Made by a program: the position numbers and the translations under genes. From Fuerstiella sp. (GTDB lineage Bacteria; Planctomycetota; Planctomycetia; Planctomycetales; Planctomycetaceae), in contig JABABI010000021.1 of NCBI GenBank assembly GCA_014238335.1, forward strand, positions 1 to 64,000: 64,000 nt of DNA, given 5' to 3'. Of the stretch, positions 18,793 to 28,779 are shown piece after piece (position 1 is the first letter of the stretch; every line of letters begins with the position of its first letter). The notes beneath the pieces are model-generated. The model had not been told where the DNA came from. It made no database searches and saw nothing but the letters and a program-made list of their open reading frames with translations.

Positions 18793-19335
18793 CTACTGGG
18801 CAGAGAAGTAGCCCATCTCTGTTCCATTGAGCGGATTCAGACGCGTCACTTCCACCAGCTTCCAGGTGCCATCTTCTGTTTTCCACTCGGTTCGCCAGAA
18901 GTTGGGAACTCGGTGCGTCGCCCCGCCATGAAAAGGGAGTGTCACAAGACCGTTGGCTCTGACCATCGCTACGGCGCTGGCTGCAGCGTCATCGACCGTC
19001 ACGTCAATGCTCTTGATATGGAACGTCTCACTGAGATCAACAAGTTCCAGCCCCTTCTTCGCGATCTCAGCAAGAGGCTGACTTTCAGCGGCAATCTGCG
19101 CTGTGATACCACTCAGGTTTTCAGACTTGAAATGATCCAGCATGACGTGCAGTTCGTGTTCAACTTTCTCAGCTGGTGACACAATATTCTGTTCCAGAAA
19201 ATACACACCGCAGCCCAGCAGCAGCAGGGCTGCGGTAAATGTTTTTCTTCTGGGGGCACCACTCAGGAAACTCACGCACGCGACAGCAGCGATCAGGATC
19301 AGCAGCGGCAGCGAGTTGTCGGTGATATAGGTCAT
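18793..19335 (-). CDS. Membrane-anchored protein of unknown function
   Basis: A 180-residue protein, not assigned to a known family. I chose the ATG at 19335 (MTYITDNSLPLL); the frame is open further upstream only from a TTG. It has two N-terminal transmembrane helices (about 8-23 and 30-47, the second ending GCGVYFLEQN), then a soluble part of about 130 residues. That part begins with a helix (EKVEHELHVMLDHF), followed by alternating strands and a WRTEWKTEDGTWKLVEVTRLNP end. This pattern resembles a cystatin/SnoaL-like (NTF2-type) fold. It lies convergent to eboE with only ten bases between stops. Function unknown. Confidence 0.65.
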   Translation of the reverse strand: MTYITDNSLPLLILIAAVACVSFLSGAPRRKTFTAALLLLGCGVYFLEQNIVSPAEKVEHELHVMLDHFKSENLSGITAQIAAESQPLAEIAKKGLELVDLSETFHIKSIDVTVDDAAASAVAMVRANGLVTLPFHGGATHRVPNFWRTEWKTEDGTWKLVEVTRLNPLNGTEMGYFSAQ

Positions 19336-19675
19336 CGCAAAATCTTTCGGGAGGGAGGGCCCGCCAGCCAATGCGAGCTAATGCTCGGAAGATGGTGGTC
19401 CGCTCCCGTTGGCAGCTGAACATGTTTCTGCAGGTCCGACCAATTCCAGGGCCGGGCCCGTAAAGCCGGCACACGTCTGTTCGTGCCGTGTGTTTGTCGA
19501 AACGATCAGGCTCGCACGCCGATTTGTCTACCGAATTGCGATGATCAGCGCTAACGGAAGGGGCACCACCGCAGGATAACCGCGTTATCGGGTGGAGATT
19601 GTGGCTGACAGCAATCTGATCGCTGAGAGTTTGTTATATTGACAAGCAGTGTCATCATCGCAAATACTTCAACCA
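19336..19675. other. Intergenic region, no gene seen
   Basis: A 340-bp gap between two minus-strand genes. No convincing open frame. At 19375-19392 on the minus strand there is a CTTCCGAGCATTAGCTCG segment that resembles the two dispersed repeats at 38.7 and 41.1 kb. Confidence 0.4.
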
Positions 19676-20365
19676 CTACAGCAAAATATCGAGTAGTTCA
19701 CTGGTGGAGAAACTTCGGTCGTGCCCGAGATCGAGAGTCGCCGTTACAAGGATTTTGTCGCCCTTGGAGAGAGGCATCGCTGATGCGGGATCCAGTGAAA
19801 CGTGCATGTGAAAGCCAGGGGCCACGAAACTCCGGATCCATAACCGGCGACATTCTGTGATCGAATAGGAAGTGTGAGCAATCTGCTGTGGTGTTCCATC
19901 GTCCGCCACGGTCGATACAGTCAGGGTCATAGCTCCCGCTGTCTTGACCAGTTCTCCGTCGCTGTCGAGCGACTGCACAACCACGTTGAGACTTCTGTCG
20001 GATTCTCCTTCGCTTTGAAGAAGGCCGCTTGTCATGCGATGGATTCCGATGGACGCGACTGTGCCCCATGCGGCGTGGACTTCCGGCGCGAATGCCGCCC
20101 GCGTGACGCCGGAAGCCGGAAACTCGTCCCCGGGCGCCGCCGCATCAGACTTTCGCAGATTACGGTTTCGTTCGACAACCAGTTCCTGATCCTGTTCCGC
20201 GAGTGTTCGCTCAGCCTTCGTGATCTGCGATCTCAGATCACGAATTGTGGATTCGTGTTCACGAAGCCGAACTTCCAGGGCTTCCTGCTGCCGGTTTATT
20301 GCGCAGCCGCTTATCAGCAGGGCGGCAACAAGAGCAACGATCTGGAAATTCAGGCTACGGATCAT
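19676..20365 (-). CDS. Putative lipoprotein with coiled coil
   Basis: A 229-residue lipoprotein of unknown function. I chose the ATG at 20365 because it gives a lipoprotein signal (MIRSLNFQIVALVAALLISGC) with lipobox L-I-S-G-C. A coiled coil of about 50 residues follows (QEALEVRLREHESTIRDLR, then QITKAERTLAEQDQELVVER), then a linker and a C-terminal beta-rich domain of about 130 residues that starts AAFAPEVHAAWGTVASIGIH and contains LNVVVQSLDSDGELVKTAGA. Planctomycete genomes carry many such coiled-coil lipoproteins. Nothing nearby suggests a role. Its gene is divergent from the sulfatase at 20520. Confidence 0.7.
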   Translation of the reverse strand: MIRSLNFQIVALVAALLISGCAINRQQEALEVRLREHESTIRDLRSQITKAERTLAEQDQELVVERNRNLRKSDAAAPGDEFPASGVTRAAFAPEVHAAWGTVASIGIHRMTSGLLQSEGESDRSLNVVVQSLDSDGELVKTAGAMTLTVSTVADDGTPQQIAHTSYSITECRRLWIRSFVAPGFHMHVSLDPASAMPLSKGDKILVTATLDLGHDRSFSTSELLDILL

Positions 20366-20519
20366 TGGGGCGGGGTGATCAGACTTTATGAGGATGTAAT
20401 CACGGGACCATACCGGATGTAATACACCGCGCAAACAGAAGTTGCTGGCAGTCGGCAACGGACATGTCTACGATTGACCGCTGTCCACCTGTCATCTGTT
20501 TCAAACGAAGCCCCTGTTC

Positions 20520-22457
20520 ATGGCGATTCCTGAAAAACCGGCGAGTGTCGTGTTGTTTCTTGTTGCGGTGGTCAGCGTTTCGGCAGATTCAGCAGGTTCC
20601 CAGCCAAATATTCTTTGGCTCAGCTGCGAAGACATCAGCGCTCACCTGGGCTGCTACGGCTATCCCAATGCGACGACGCCGGTACTGGATGCCTTCGCGA
20701 AGGAATCTGTGATTTACGATCATGCCTATACGACCGCCGGAGTTTGTGCTCCGTGCCGCTCGGCAATCATTACCGGCATGTATCAGACATCGATTGGTTC
20801 TCACCATATGCGGTGCAAAGCCATACCGCCCGAACACGTGAAACCATTTACCTTCTGGCTGACCAAGGCGGGATATTACCGAACCAACAACAGTAAGCAG
20901 GACTATCAGTTTGACACTCCCAGAGGCACGTGGGATGAATCCAGTTCGAATGCTCACTGGAAAAACTGCCCGACGGACAAGCCCTTCTTTTCGGTCTTTA
21001 ATTACACAGGCTGCCATGAATCAGGTATCGCCAGTGAATCCAAGTATAAAAAAGTGATAGACGGGCTTGAACAACACGACCGCGACGTCGTGGCACAGAG
21101 TCTTCCTCCGTACTATCCCGATACTCCCGTCGCGCGCGACGACTGGGGCCGATATTACGACGTGATTACCGCTATGGATCGGTGGGTAGGCCAACACCTT
21201 GCAGCGCTGGACGCGGCGGGGCTGACAGACAACACCATTGTGGTGTACTGGTCTGATCACGGGGTAGGCCTGCCGCGCGCGAAGCGCTGGTTGTACGAAA
21301 GCGGGACGCACGTGCCGTTGATCGTTCGCGTTCCGAGGAAGTGGCGAAAGCTGGTGGGCGCAGAGTTTGTGCCGGGGACTCGCAGCGACCGTATGATCAG
21401 TATGATTGATCTCGGCCCGACCATGTTAAGTCTGGCCGACGTTGCCCCGCCCGATCACATGCAGGGTCGTGCGTTTCTGGGGCCACATGCGGTCGCACCA
21501 CGATCATATATTTATGGAGCTCGTGACCGCATGGACGAACGCTATGACATCATCCGCATGGTGCGCGACAAACGATATCGATACGTTCGCAATTATGAAC
21601 CCTACAAGACATGGTATCAGTACATGAACACGCCGGAGAAAGGGCGGACGATGATGGAGATTCGAAACAGCGAAGCCACGAGCGCTTCGGGTGTTTCGAC
21701 GAACGACGGAAATATTAAGACGGTCGGCCAGTTCCTGCGGCTACGCAAGCCCCTGGAGGAACTGTACGATGTTGCTAACGACCCCCACGAAATGACCAAC
21801 CTTGCTGCAGACCCTCGTCTGGCGGGAAAGCTGCGAGAGCTGCGACAGCAGCACCTGGACTGGGTGGTGGACACTCGTGATGTCGGGCTGATTCCGGAAG
21901 CGGAGCTGCATCGTCTGCGAGCTGTCTCGGGCAGCGAATGGGCGATTCTTAACACCGGCGACAATGCTGCGTTGCGGATGGAAACAATTCGCGATGCTGC
22001 AGTGCTGGCTGGCGGTACAGAAGCAGGTAATCTGTCGCGGCTGGCCGAGTGGCTGAGTCACGACGACGCGACCGTGCGATACTGGGCAGCAACGGGAATT
22101 GGCAATCGCTCAGGCAATCAGAATTCGTCCGCCGGGACGACCAACACGTTAATCGCTTTGCTGCAGGACGAATCGGAAAACGTCCGCGTCGCAGCGGCTC
22201 GAGCACTAATGGGCCGTGGTAAAAGCGGGCTGGCTCTGCATTCGCTGTCGCAGGTGCTGGACGACGGAACTCAATGGGCGCGTGTGCACGCGGCAATTGT
22301 GCTGGATGAACTGGAGCAGGAGGCGCGCCCGGCCATGAAGGCAATGAAACGCAACAAGGCTTACCGCGAGGGTTTTGTTGCCAGGGGGAAGTACGCGGTC
22401 CGTGTTCTCAACAAAGCCCTGAATGATCTTGAGGGAACGCACCACACCGTTCCATGA
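20520..22457 (+). CDS. Exported sulfatase with C-terminal HEAT-like region
   Basis: A 645-residue sulfatase. A signal peptide (about 1-23) is followed by NILWLSCEDIS with metal ligands at E37/D38. The sulfatase signature CAPCRSAIITG has C76 as the formylglycine precursor (C-x-P-x-R with Cys in the fourth place). YWSDHGVGLPRAKRWLYESG holds further metal and substrate residues. The order of elements and the length of the catalytic part resemble N-sulfoglucosamine sulfohydrolase/heparan-type sulfatases. After about residue 480 the protein has helical repeats (LIALLQDESENVRVAAARAL and HSLSQVLDDGTQWARVHAAI), HEAT-like and unusual for a sulfatase. It probably removes sulfate from a glycan in the periplasm. 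Confidence 0.9.
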   Translation: MAIPEKPASVVLFLVAVVSVSADSAGSQPNILWLSCEDISAHLGCYGYPNATTPVLDAFAKESVIYDHAYTTAGVCAPCRSAIITGMYQTSIGSHHMRCKAIPPEHVKPFTFWLTKAGYYRTNNSKQDYQFDTPRGTWDESSSNAHWKNCPTDKPFFSVFNYTGCHESGIASESKYKKVIDGLEQHDRDVVAQSLPPYYPDTPVARDDWGRYYDVITAMDRWVGQHLAALDAAGLTDNTIVVYWSDHGVGLPRAKRWLYESGTHVPLIVRVPRKWRKLVGAEFVPGTRSDRMISMIDLGPTMLSLADVAPPDHMQGRAFLGPHAVAPRSYIYGARDRMDERYDIIRMVRDKRYRYVRNYEPYKTWYQYMNTPEKGRTMMEIRNSEATSASGVSTNDGNIKTVGQFLRLRKPLEELYDVANDPHEMTNLAADPRLAGKLRELRQQHLDWVVDTRDVGLIPEAELHRLRAVSGSEWAILNTGDNAALRMETIRDAAVLAGGTEAGNLSRLAEWLSHDDATVRYWAATGIGNRSGNQNSSAGTTNTLIALLQDESENVRVAAARALMGRGKSGLALHSLSQVLDDGTQWARVHAAIVLDELEQEARPAMKAMKRNKAYREGFVARGKYAVRVLNKALNDLEGTHHTVP

Positions 22458-22639
22458 CGTCAGGAACGACCTTTCGGGACTCCGAGGAGAGCCCTGCTCC
22501 GTTCAGACGTCTTTGAATCTGCCCCAGATTTTTCAGACCTGAGAAACACGTCGGCAGCCTGCTGCCATTTCCGAGGCGTCGTCATACAATCCCGCGATAA
22601 CGTCGCATCGATTCACCTGTGTCACAGGAACTTTTATAC

Positions 22640-25600
22640 ATGTCACTTCCTGCGTTCAGTGTTCGCAACGCGGTACTCGTGAACATGCTGATGCTGGTCA
22701 TGCTGGCGGTGGGAATTGTCTTTGCCATCACGCTGCCGCGCGAGATGTTTCCGGAATCCCGGCCTGACAAGCTGATGGTGTCGGCAGTCTACCCCGGAGT
22801 GCAGCCGGAGGACGTGGAGAAGGCCGTCACGGTCAGGATTGAGGAAGCGCTTCGCGGCCTCGAGGGAATCGATACGGTCGAATCGCAGGTTGCGGAAGGC
22901 ATCAGCTTTACCACGTTGACCATGTCTCCGTCGGTCGACGATGTCGATGTGATGCTGCAGGAAATTCGCAATGAAGTCGATTCGATTCAGGACATGCCGG
23001 ACGGAGTTGAAAAGATCAACCTGCGAAAGGTCGAGCCCGAACTGCCGGTGATTTCCATCGCCATCTTCGGCGACAAAAGCGAAGCCGCTCTGAAGCAGGC
23101 GGCGCGAAAGCTGAGAGACGATCTGCTGAAGCTGCCGGGGGTCAGTCGTGTCGAATTAAATGGAATCCGTGACGACGAAATATACGTGGACGTCCGGCCC
23201 GACAAACTGCTGGAATACGATATTACGTTCGAAGAAATCGCCGCTGCTATCCGTTCAGAGAACGTCGATATCAGTGGCGGGCAACTGAAGGGAAGTCGCA
23301 GCAGCGTGTCCGTGCGAACGCTGGGTGAACAGCAACAGGCGGTCAACCTGGAACAGATTGTCGTACGTTCACAGCCTTCCGGACAACAGATTCTTCTGAG
23401 TGACGTGGCCACGCTGTCGGACGGATTTGTTGACTCCGACCTGGAAGCACTGTTCAACGGCAAAGCGGCTGTAAATTGCGTGTTGTTCAAAGGCAAGGGT
23501 GAGGACGCCGTGCAGATTTCGGCTGTTGTCAAAACTTACTTCGCCGCCCGCAGCGGGCAACCATACACGGGCTCCGGCAGTTGGGTTTCAAAGCGCATGT
23601 CAGACCTCGGCCGCCCCAATCTGTATGAGGTCTATCAGCAATCAAAGTCAAAACCGTTTCCGGCAAAGCTCAGTTACAAGCTGCACACGGATATCGCAAG
23701 GTTTGTGGAGGGCCGCCTGGACTTGATGACACGCAACGGCCGGATGGGACTGATTCTTGTTTTGATCTCGCTGAACCTGTTTTTGAACTGGCGAGTTGCC
23801 CTGTGGGCGGCTGTTGGGCTGGTGATTTCCTTCATGGGAACATTTGCCGTCATGTGGTCCCTGGGGGCCACGGTGAATCTGCTGTCAATGTTCGGCCTGA
23901 TTGTTGTTCTGGGAATCATCGTCGACGATGCCATCGTGATCGGAGAAAATATATACCGTCATGTCGAAGAAGGCATGCCCGCAATGCAGGCCGCGATCAA
24001 GGGGGCTGAGGAAGTCATGTGGCCGGTGATCGTCGCCGTCAGCACAACAATTGGTGCTTTTGCGCCGCTGTTTTTTATTCAGGGGCAAATCGGCGACTTC
24101 ATGGCTCAACTGCCACTCGTGGTCATTGCAGCGCTGTCAATTTCACTTGTCGAGGCACTGGTGATTCTGCCCGCTCATTTGAGACATTTGCCGCCTGTGA
24201 AAAAGACGACTGACGGAGAGAATGTGGCCGGTGTCACCGGGGTCAGGGCATTTGTGCTGAACCGCCTGCTGATGGCACCTTATGAGAAACTGCTGACCTT
24301 TTGCCTAAAGTGGCGGTACGTCACAGTTGCCTGCGCGACGGGAGCCTGCATCATTTCGGCTGGCATGCTGGCCGGGGGTATTGTGAAGTGGCAATTCGTT
24401 CAGGACATGGACAGCGAAAGTATGATCTGTGCGCTGGAAATGCCAATCGGCACGTCGACGGAACGACTGAAGGAAGAACTGCAGAAGCTCACGGAATTCA
24501 TCGTCGACAAAGAGCGGTTTCCTGAAATCGTCAATGTTCAGACGATTGCCGGCCGGCAGTATGACGTGACGGGCGCGGGGGCGGTGGGATTCGACGATCA
24601 GAGCCATCTGGGTCAATTGGTGGTTGAGATCTGTCCGGCAGAGGAACGTGACAAGGACAGCACTGAACTGACAAGGGATCTGCGTAAATTCTCTGAGAGC
24701 CAGCTGACGGGTGTGAACTCAGTCCGTTGGACGGAGATGAATGGTGGTCCGGGTGGCAATGATATTGAAATCGGTCTGTCCGGACTTTCCAATTCCGACC
24801 TGCCGAAAGCAGTGAACGATTTGAAACAGATCATCGGCACGCTGAACGGTGTTTACGATCTGGATGACAATTTGGATATCGGCAAGAAGGAACTGCGGTT
24901 ATCCCTGCGCGATTCTGCAACGGCGGCAGGAGTTACTGTCGGCAGTCTGGGGACACACGTTCGAGGAGCGTTGTTCGGCCAGGAAGCTCGCCGGATCTCA
25001 CGCAATCGGGAAGACGTACGGATCATGGTACGATACCCCGAATCGTTTCGCGACAGCACATGGAATGTGGAGTCGATGTGGATTCCTGGACAGGGCCTGC
25101 CTGGCGAACGCAAATGGATTCCGATCTCCGAAGTAGCGGAAGTTACCATGGGTCTGGGCTATTCCACGATTGCTCGTTATCAGCAGACCCGCTCGGCAAA
25201 AGTTATCGGCGCTGTCGACGATGCAGCAGTGCCCAGCACCACGAGCGTGATCGACTTGATTCGCGCTCGGGTCGAGAAAGAGATTGTTCCTCGGTATCCA
25301 GGCATCAAAATACAATACCTCGGTCAGGCGGAAGAAGTGGCGAAAAGTTTTTCATCGCTGAAATTGGCGTTTCCTATCGCGCTGCTGATCATTTATGCCA
25401 TGCTGGCGGGGCTGTTTAAGTCGTACACGCAGCCACTGGTGGTGATGTCAGCAATTCCGTTTGGCTTTCTGGGGGCGGTCATCGGTCATTGGGTTACGGG
25501 CGAAACATTTACGATTCTGAGTGCCATCGGGCTGGTCGCTTTGGCCGGCATCCTGGTGAATGATTCGCTGGTTCTGGTCGACTTTATCAACAAACGGGTG

Positions 25601-25924
25601 GCCGTGGGGCTGACACCGCTGGCAGCCAGCATCGACGGAGCCAAAAAGCGACTGCGCGCAATACTGCTGACAACGCTGACCACTGCCGCGGGGTTGATTC
25701 CGTTGATGTTTGAGACCAGTTTTCAGGCCAAGTTTCTGATTCCCATGGCAGTGACACTGACGTTCGGGTTGCTGTTCGCGACAGGGCTCACGCTGGTTCT
25801 GGTTCCCTGTCTGAATCTGATTCGCGAGGATATCCTGACAGGGTTCTTTGGAATCCGAACCACGTCTGCAGAGCCGTCGGACCTCACACCAACCGATGTT
25901 CCGCCGTTGTCGACGGTTGCGTGA
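22640..25924 (+). CDS. RND-family efflux permease
   Basis: A 1094-residue inner-membrane proton antiporter of the AcrB/MexB/CusA superfamily. I chose the ATG at 22640 ([20 protein letters not shown]), preceded by ACAGGAAC; an in-frame GTG lies at 22619. It has the usual duplicated layout: TM1, a porter domain ([20 protein letters not shown]), TM2-6 with the proton-relay Asp pair [13 protein letters not shown], then TM7, a second porter domain and TM8-12 ([14 protein letters not shown]). There is no adjacent periplasmic adaptor or outer-membrane factor, so the partners must be encoded elsewhere or this permease acts alone. The substrate is unknown. Confidence 0.92.
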   Translation: MSLPAFSVRNAVLVNMLMLVMLAVGIVFAITLPREMFPESRPDKLMVSAVYPGVQPEDVEKAVTVRIEEALRGLEGIDTVESQVAEGISFTTLTMSPSVDDVDVMLQEIRNEVDSIQDMPDGVEKINLRKVEPELPVISIAIFGDKSEAALKQAARKLRDDLLKLPGVSRVELNGIRDDEIYVDVRPDKLLEYDITFEEIAAAIRSENVDISGGQLKGSRSSVSVRTLGEQQQAVNLEQIVVRSQPSGQQILLSDVATLSDGFVDSDLEALFNGKAAVNCVLFKGKGEDAVQISAVVKTYFAARSGQPYTGSGSWVSKRMSDLGRPNLYEVYQQSKSKPFPAKLSYKLHTDIARFVEGRLDLMTRNGRMGLILVLISLNLFLNWRVALWAAVGLVISFMGTFAVMWSLGATVNLLSMFGLIVVLGIIVDDAIVIGENIYRHVEEGMPAMQAAIKGAEEVMWPVIVAVSTTIGAFAPLFFIQGQIGDFMAQLPLVVIAALSISLVEALVILPAHLRHLPPVKKTTDGENVAGVTGVRAFVLNRLLMAPYEKLLTFCLKWRYVTVACATGACIISAGMLAGGIVKWQFVQDMDSESMICALEMPIGTSTERLKEELQKLTEFIVDKERFPEIVNVQTIAGRQYDVTGAGAVGFDDQSHLGQLVVEICPAEERDKDSTELTRDLRKFSESQLTGVNSVRWTEMNGGPGGNDIEIGLSGLSNSDLPKAVNDLKQIIGTLNGVYDLDDNLDIGKKELRLSLRDSATAAGVTVGSLGTHVRGALFGQEARRISRNREDVRIMVRYPESFRDSTWNVESMWIPGQGLPGERKWIPISEVAEVTMGLGYSTIARYQQTRSAKVIGAVDDAAVPSTTSVIDLIRARVEKEIVPRYPGIKIQYLGQAEEVAKSFSSLKLAFPIALLIIYAMLAGLFKSYTQPLVVMSAIPFGFLGAVIGHWVTGETFTILSAIGLVALAGILVNDSLVLVDFINKRVAVGLTPLAASIDGAKKRLRAILLTTLTTAAGLIPLMFETSFQAKFLIPMAVTLTFGLLFATGLTLVLVPCLNLIREDILTGFFGIRTTSAEPSDLTPTDVPPLSTVA

Positions 25925-26078
25925 CAGCGGTTGGTGTAAAGATTCAATCAGCCACAGTGCGGCGGAATCTTTGCGAGCCATAGTTGGTAGCGGTCGATAG
26001 CCGACTGCGGTACAACGTCGCCCAGCCGAACAGTCCGCCGGGCGCGTCCGTTACGAGCTATCAAAAGCGACTTTACAA

Positions 26079-27416
26079 GTGTATCTGTCAGAAAACAAAA
26101 CCCTGAGGATGACAACCCTGTGTGGGCTCTATGTGGCGCAGGGAATCCCGTGGGGCTTCGTGACAGTGACGTTTGCCGCATGGCTGGCTCAGCCTAAGCA
26201 CAATCTTACAGTCGAACAGATTGGCCCGATTCTGGCGGTGGCTACGCTGCCGTGGTCATTCAAATTCTTATGGGGACCACTGATGGATCGATTTACGATT
26301 CCATCGATGGGGCGGCGCCGGCCCTGGATCATTTTTGCTCAGAGTATGGCCGTGCTCGTGCTGGGAAGCATGCTGCTGTTTGATGATCTGCCGAACATGG
26401 TCTGGACATCAGCCCCTGATTCCAGCCCTGCCATGAAAATGATTTTCAACCTGGTGCCAGGCCCTCTGGCGGGCATGATTCTGCTGGCGAATATTTTTCT
26501 TTCAATGCAGGACGTGGCTGTGGATGCCCTGGCCGTCGATCTGCTGAAAGAAGACGAACGGGGCGTCGCCAATGGTCTGATGTACGGCTGCAGTTACCTG
26601 GGAACAGCGGTTGGTGGAGCCGGACTTGGTTGGGTTGTCAGTCGATTTGGTATTCAGGCGGGTCTGATGTGGCAGGCGATCCTGCTGATGGGAATCATGT
26701 TGTTGCCTTTGCTGTTCAGGGAACGCCCATTGACCGCCCACGCTGAAAATGACGGACAGTCCGACGGTCCGGAACTACAGCCCCCCGCTGGAGCCTCGCA
26801 ATCCGTGTTTGGAGATCTGTGGAAAGCGTTCCGATTGCGGTCGACACTGCTCGGTGCCGGAATTGCACTTGGAGTGCGGCTCGGGATCGGAGTTCTGGCT
26901 GCCGTGTTCGTCGACTACCTCCTAAAGAACGGATGGACACAACAGGAGTACACGTCCGTCACGGGCGGCTATGCTGTGGTGTTCGGGCTCTGCGGCTCTG
27001 TCCTGGGGGGCTTCGTTGCGGACCGCGTGGGAGCAAAACCGATCATTGTGGTGGTATCGTTGCTGCTTGGGGGACTGTGGATCGGCTGCGGTGCCTATCC
27101 CCCGGTCGTGCAGTCGAAGATGTTGATGAAGTGTCTGTTGATCAGTCAGGAGTTTCTTCTGGGCATGATCTCCGTATCATTGTTTTCACTGTTCATGACA
27201 ATCTCCTGGCCACGCGTTGCTGCGACTCAGTTTACGACCTACATGGCGTTGATGAATCTGTCCACAACGTGCGGCAGCTATGCCGCAGGAGAGCTGAGCC
27301 TGTACTATGAGGTTCAGCAGATTCTTATCATCGCGGGGCTGCTGCAGATGGCCATGCTGGTTCCTGTGCTGTTCATTGATCCTGAACAGACACGTCGTGT
27401 TCTGGGCGATACGTAA
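26079..27416 (+). CDS. MFS transporter, PAT/AmpG-like
   Basis: A 445-residue membrane protein with about twelve hydrophobic helices. The opening TLCGLYVAQGIPWGFVTVT and the loop FLWGPLMDRFTIPSMGRRRP, with the Asp-Arg and GRRRPW patterns, match the PAT family (peptide/acetyl-CoA/drug transporters, AmpG-like). AmpG imports muropeptides, but other PAT members have other substrates, so none is assigned. The start may be the GTG at 26079 or the ATG at 26109; the latter has GAGG directly against the ATG, which is too close, so I kept the GTG. A strong terminator follows (27579-27617). Confidence 0.85.
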   Translation: MYLSENKTLRMTTLCGLYVAQGIPWGFVTVTFAAWLAQPKHNLTVEQIGPILAVATLPWSFKFLWGPLMDRFTIPSMGRRRPWIIFAQSMAVLVLGSMLLFDDLPNMVWTSAPDSSPAMKMIFNLVPGPLAGMILLANIFLSMQDVAVDALAVDLLKEDERGVANGLMYGCSYLGTAVGGAGLGWVVSRFGIQAGLMWQAILLMGIMLLPLLFRERPLTAHAENDGQSDGPELQPPAGASQSVFGDLWKAFRLRSTLLGAGIALGVRLGIGVLAAVFVDYLLKNGWTQQEYTSVTGGYAVVFGLCGSVLGGFVADRVGAKPIIVVVSLLLGGLWIGCGAYPPVVQSKMLMKCLLISQEFLLGMISVSLFSLFMTISWPRVAATQFTTYMALMNLSTTCGSYAAGELSLYYEVQQILIIAGLLQMAMLVPVLFIDPEQTRRVLGDT

Positions 27417-27578
27417 CGTTTCAATGCCAATGCATAAGTGTCTGCTGTAGTTAGGGGACTTTTCCGCCTGAGTTATTCGGACTCCGGAAAAAAATGGCGA
27501 TGGCAACTTTTGCTGGCACGTCAACAGCAGAACGAACGACTTCGGCTCGGCTGCGACCTGCAGCGTGCCGACTGTACG

Positions 27579-27617
27579 AAAAAAGGGCGAAGCAATGAAA
27601 TTGCTTCGCCCTTTTTT
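27579..27617. terminator. Bidirectional rho-independent terminator
   Basis: A17-type stem: AAAAAAGGGCGAAGCAA, loop TGAAA, then the exact complement TTGCTTCGCCCTTTTTT. The A/T flanks give a U-tract on either strand. It lies between two convergent genes, the MFS transporter (+) and the DUF3467 gene (-), and can end both. Confidence 0.95.
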
Positions 27618-27638
27618 CTAACTTTTAAGTGCCGGAAC

Positions 27639-28043
27639 TTACGAGGCCGGACCGTCGACGGCGGGAGCCTTGACGCGTTTTCGAACGTCTGTTTCCAGAA
27701 CGCCGAATGCCTGTTCGTGCCTTTGCAGAGCCATTGACAATGCACTCCACAATCGCTTGGCGGTGTAGTGATTGAGAATGATCCGCTGAGTCACATTGAC
27801 ATCAACTTTGCCCGTTGCGTATGGCGTCGGGTTCAGCCCGAGGTCCAGAATCAATTCTTCAGGAGTACTGGATACTCGACAGAAGTTGGCATAACCGGCG
27901 TTGGCAGTAGCGTCGTTGACGACGACTTCCTGAGTCTGCTGGGCTGCGGGTGCTTCCGGTGCACTGGGAGCAGCCTCCGCGGGAGTTGCTTCTGTCTTTT
28001 CTTCGTCGCTCACTTTCTTTCTCCTAACCTTTTTCTTGGCCAT
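27639..28043 (-). CDS. DUF3467 family protein
   Basis: A 134-residue cytoplasmic protein. I chose the ATG at 28043 ([16 protein letters not shown]), with AAGGA upstream; an ATG six bases earlier is also possible. A basic start and an Ala/Pro/Glu-rich linker (about 12-45) precede a compact domain: [20 protein letters not shown], then [21 protein letters not shown], then [12 protein letters not shown]. This is the DUF3467 pattern, widespread in bacteria and of unknown function. It appears monocistronic and ends at the bidirectional terminator. Confidence 0.85.
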   Translation of the reverse strand: MAKKKVRRKKVSDEEKTEATPAEAAPSAPEAPAAQQTQEVVVNDATANAGYANFCRVSSTPEELILDLGLNPTPYATGKVDVNVTQRIILNHYTAKRLWSALSMALQRHEQAFGVLETDVRKRVKAPAVDGPAS

Positions 28044-28779
28044 TGGCATTATTCCTTGACACGCATTGCATCTCATACTGCAGAGGGAGACGCCCAACGC
28101 CGGCACTTATAACAGGGAGGCATCAGCCGGACAACGAGCTATGGAGCAGTTTGCGGCCGTACAGAACAGTTTCATCGCCCCGTCCTGCTAACTCAGACAA
28201 ATATGGCAGTTTGGATTAGTCGCACAACCGTCAACAGCATTCACTCGACGCTCTGTGCCGTTAGCAACCGAGGGTGAACACTTGTTGACGCAGGTGTCTT
28301 TCTGGCAGATAAAGATTCGTCCTGCACACGTTTTCGTGGCTTGGGTCCGAACAGCGTCGTTCTGCGTGTCATCTACGCTGTTTCATGGCCGCGCAAAACA
28401 TTTCCCGACCTTTCATGTGTGCTTTCCACGAGCCCGAACCAGCCATGTGTTTGCGTAAACTGCCAGGCGACCAAACTGCTGCAACTGAATTTTCATGGAG
28501 TCACAGGCGAGGCACAAGATGATGCGAATCTGCGGTGCAGCCAACGAAAACAGCCCGAATGTGATAAGCATCACATTCGGGCTGACAGGATAAGCAGTGT
28601 GCTTGCACCACACTACTCGGGAGATCAAATGCCGGAGATCCGGCTATGTTTTAACTGGGTTTGTCCGATCATTTGCGCCGGTGCACAACGACCGGGCGTT
28701 GTGCAGTCGGTTCGTCGTGACCGCATAAAGGCGTGACTGCGGAGCATCAGGTCGGCTGATCCGACACATCGACTCCTTG
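28044..28779. other. Long intergenic region with one strong hairpin
   Basis: This 736-bp stretch between two minus-strand genes contains no frame I can support. It holds the hairpin at 28552-28583 and, at 28260-28290, a segment beginning GTTAGC that loosely resembles the dispersed repeats at 38.7 and 41.1 kb. Confidence 0.45.
28552..28583. terminator. Strong 14-bp stem hairpin, possible terminator
   Basis: AGCCCGAATGTGAT, loop AAGC, then the exact complement ATCACATTCGGGCT. On the minus strand it is followed by GTTTTCG, a short T run. It lies about 200 bases beyond the stop of the Cys-rich gene at 28780, so it may end that transcript; it could also be part of a small RNA. Confidence 0.6.
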
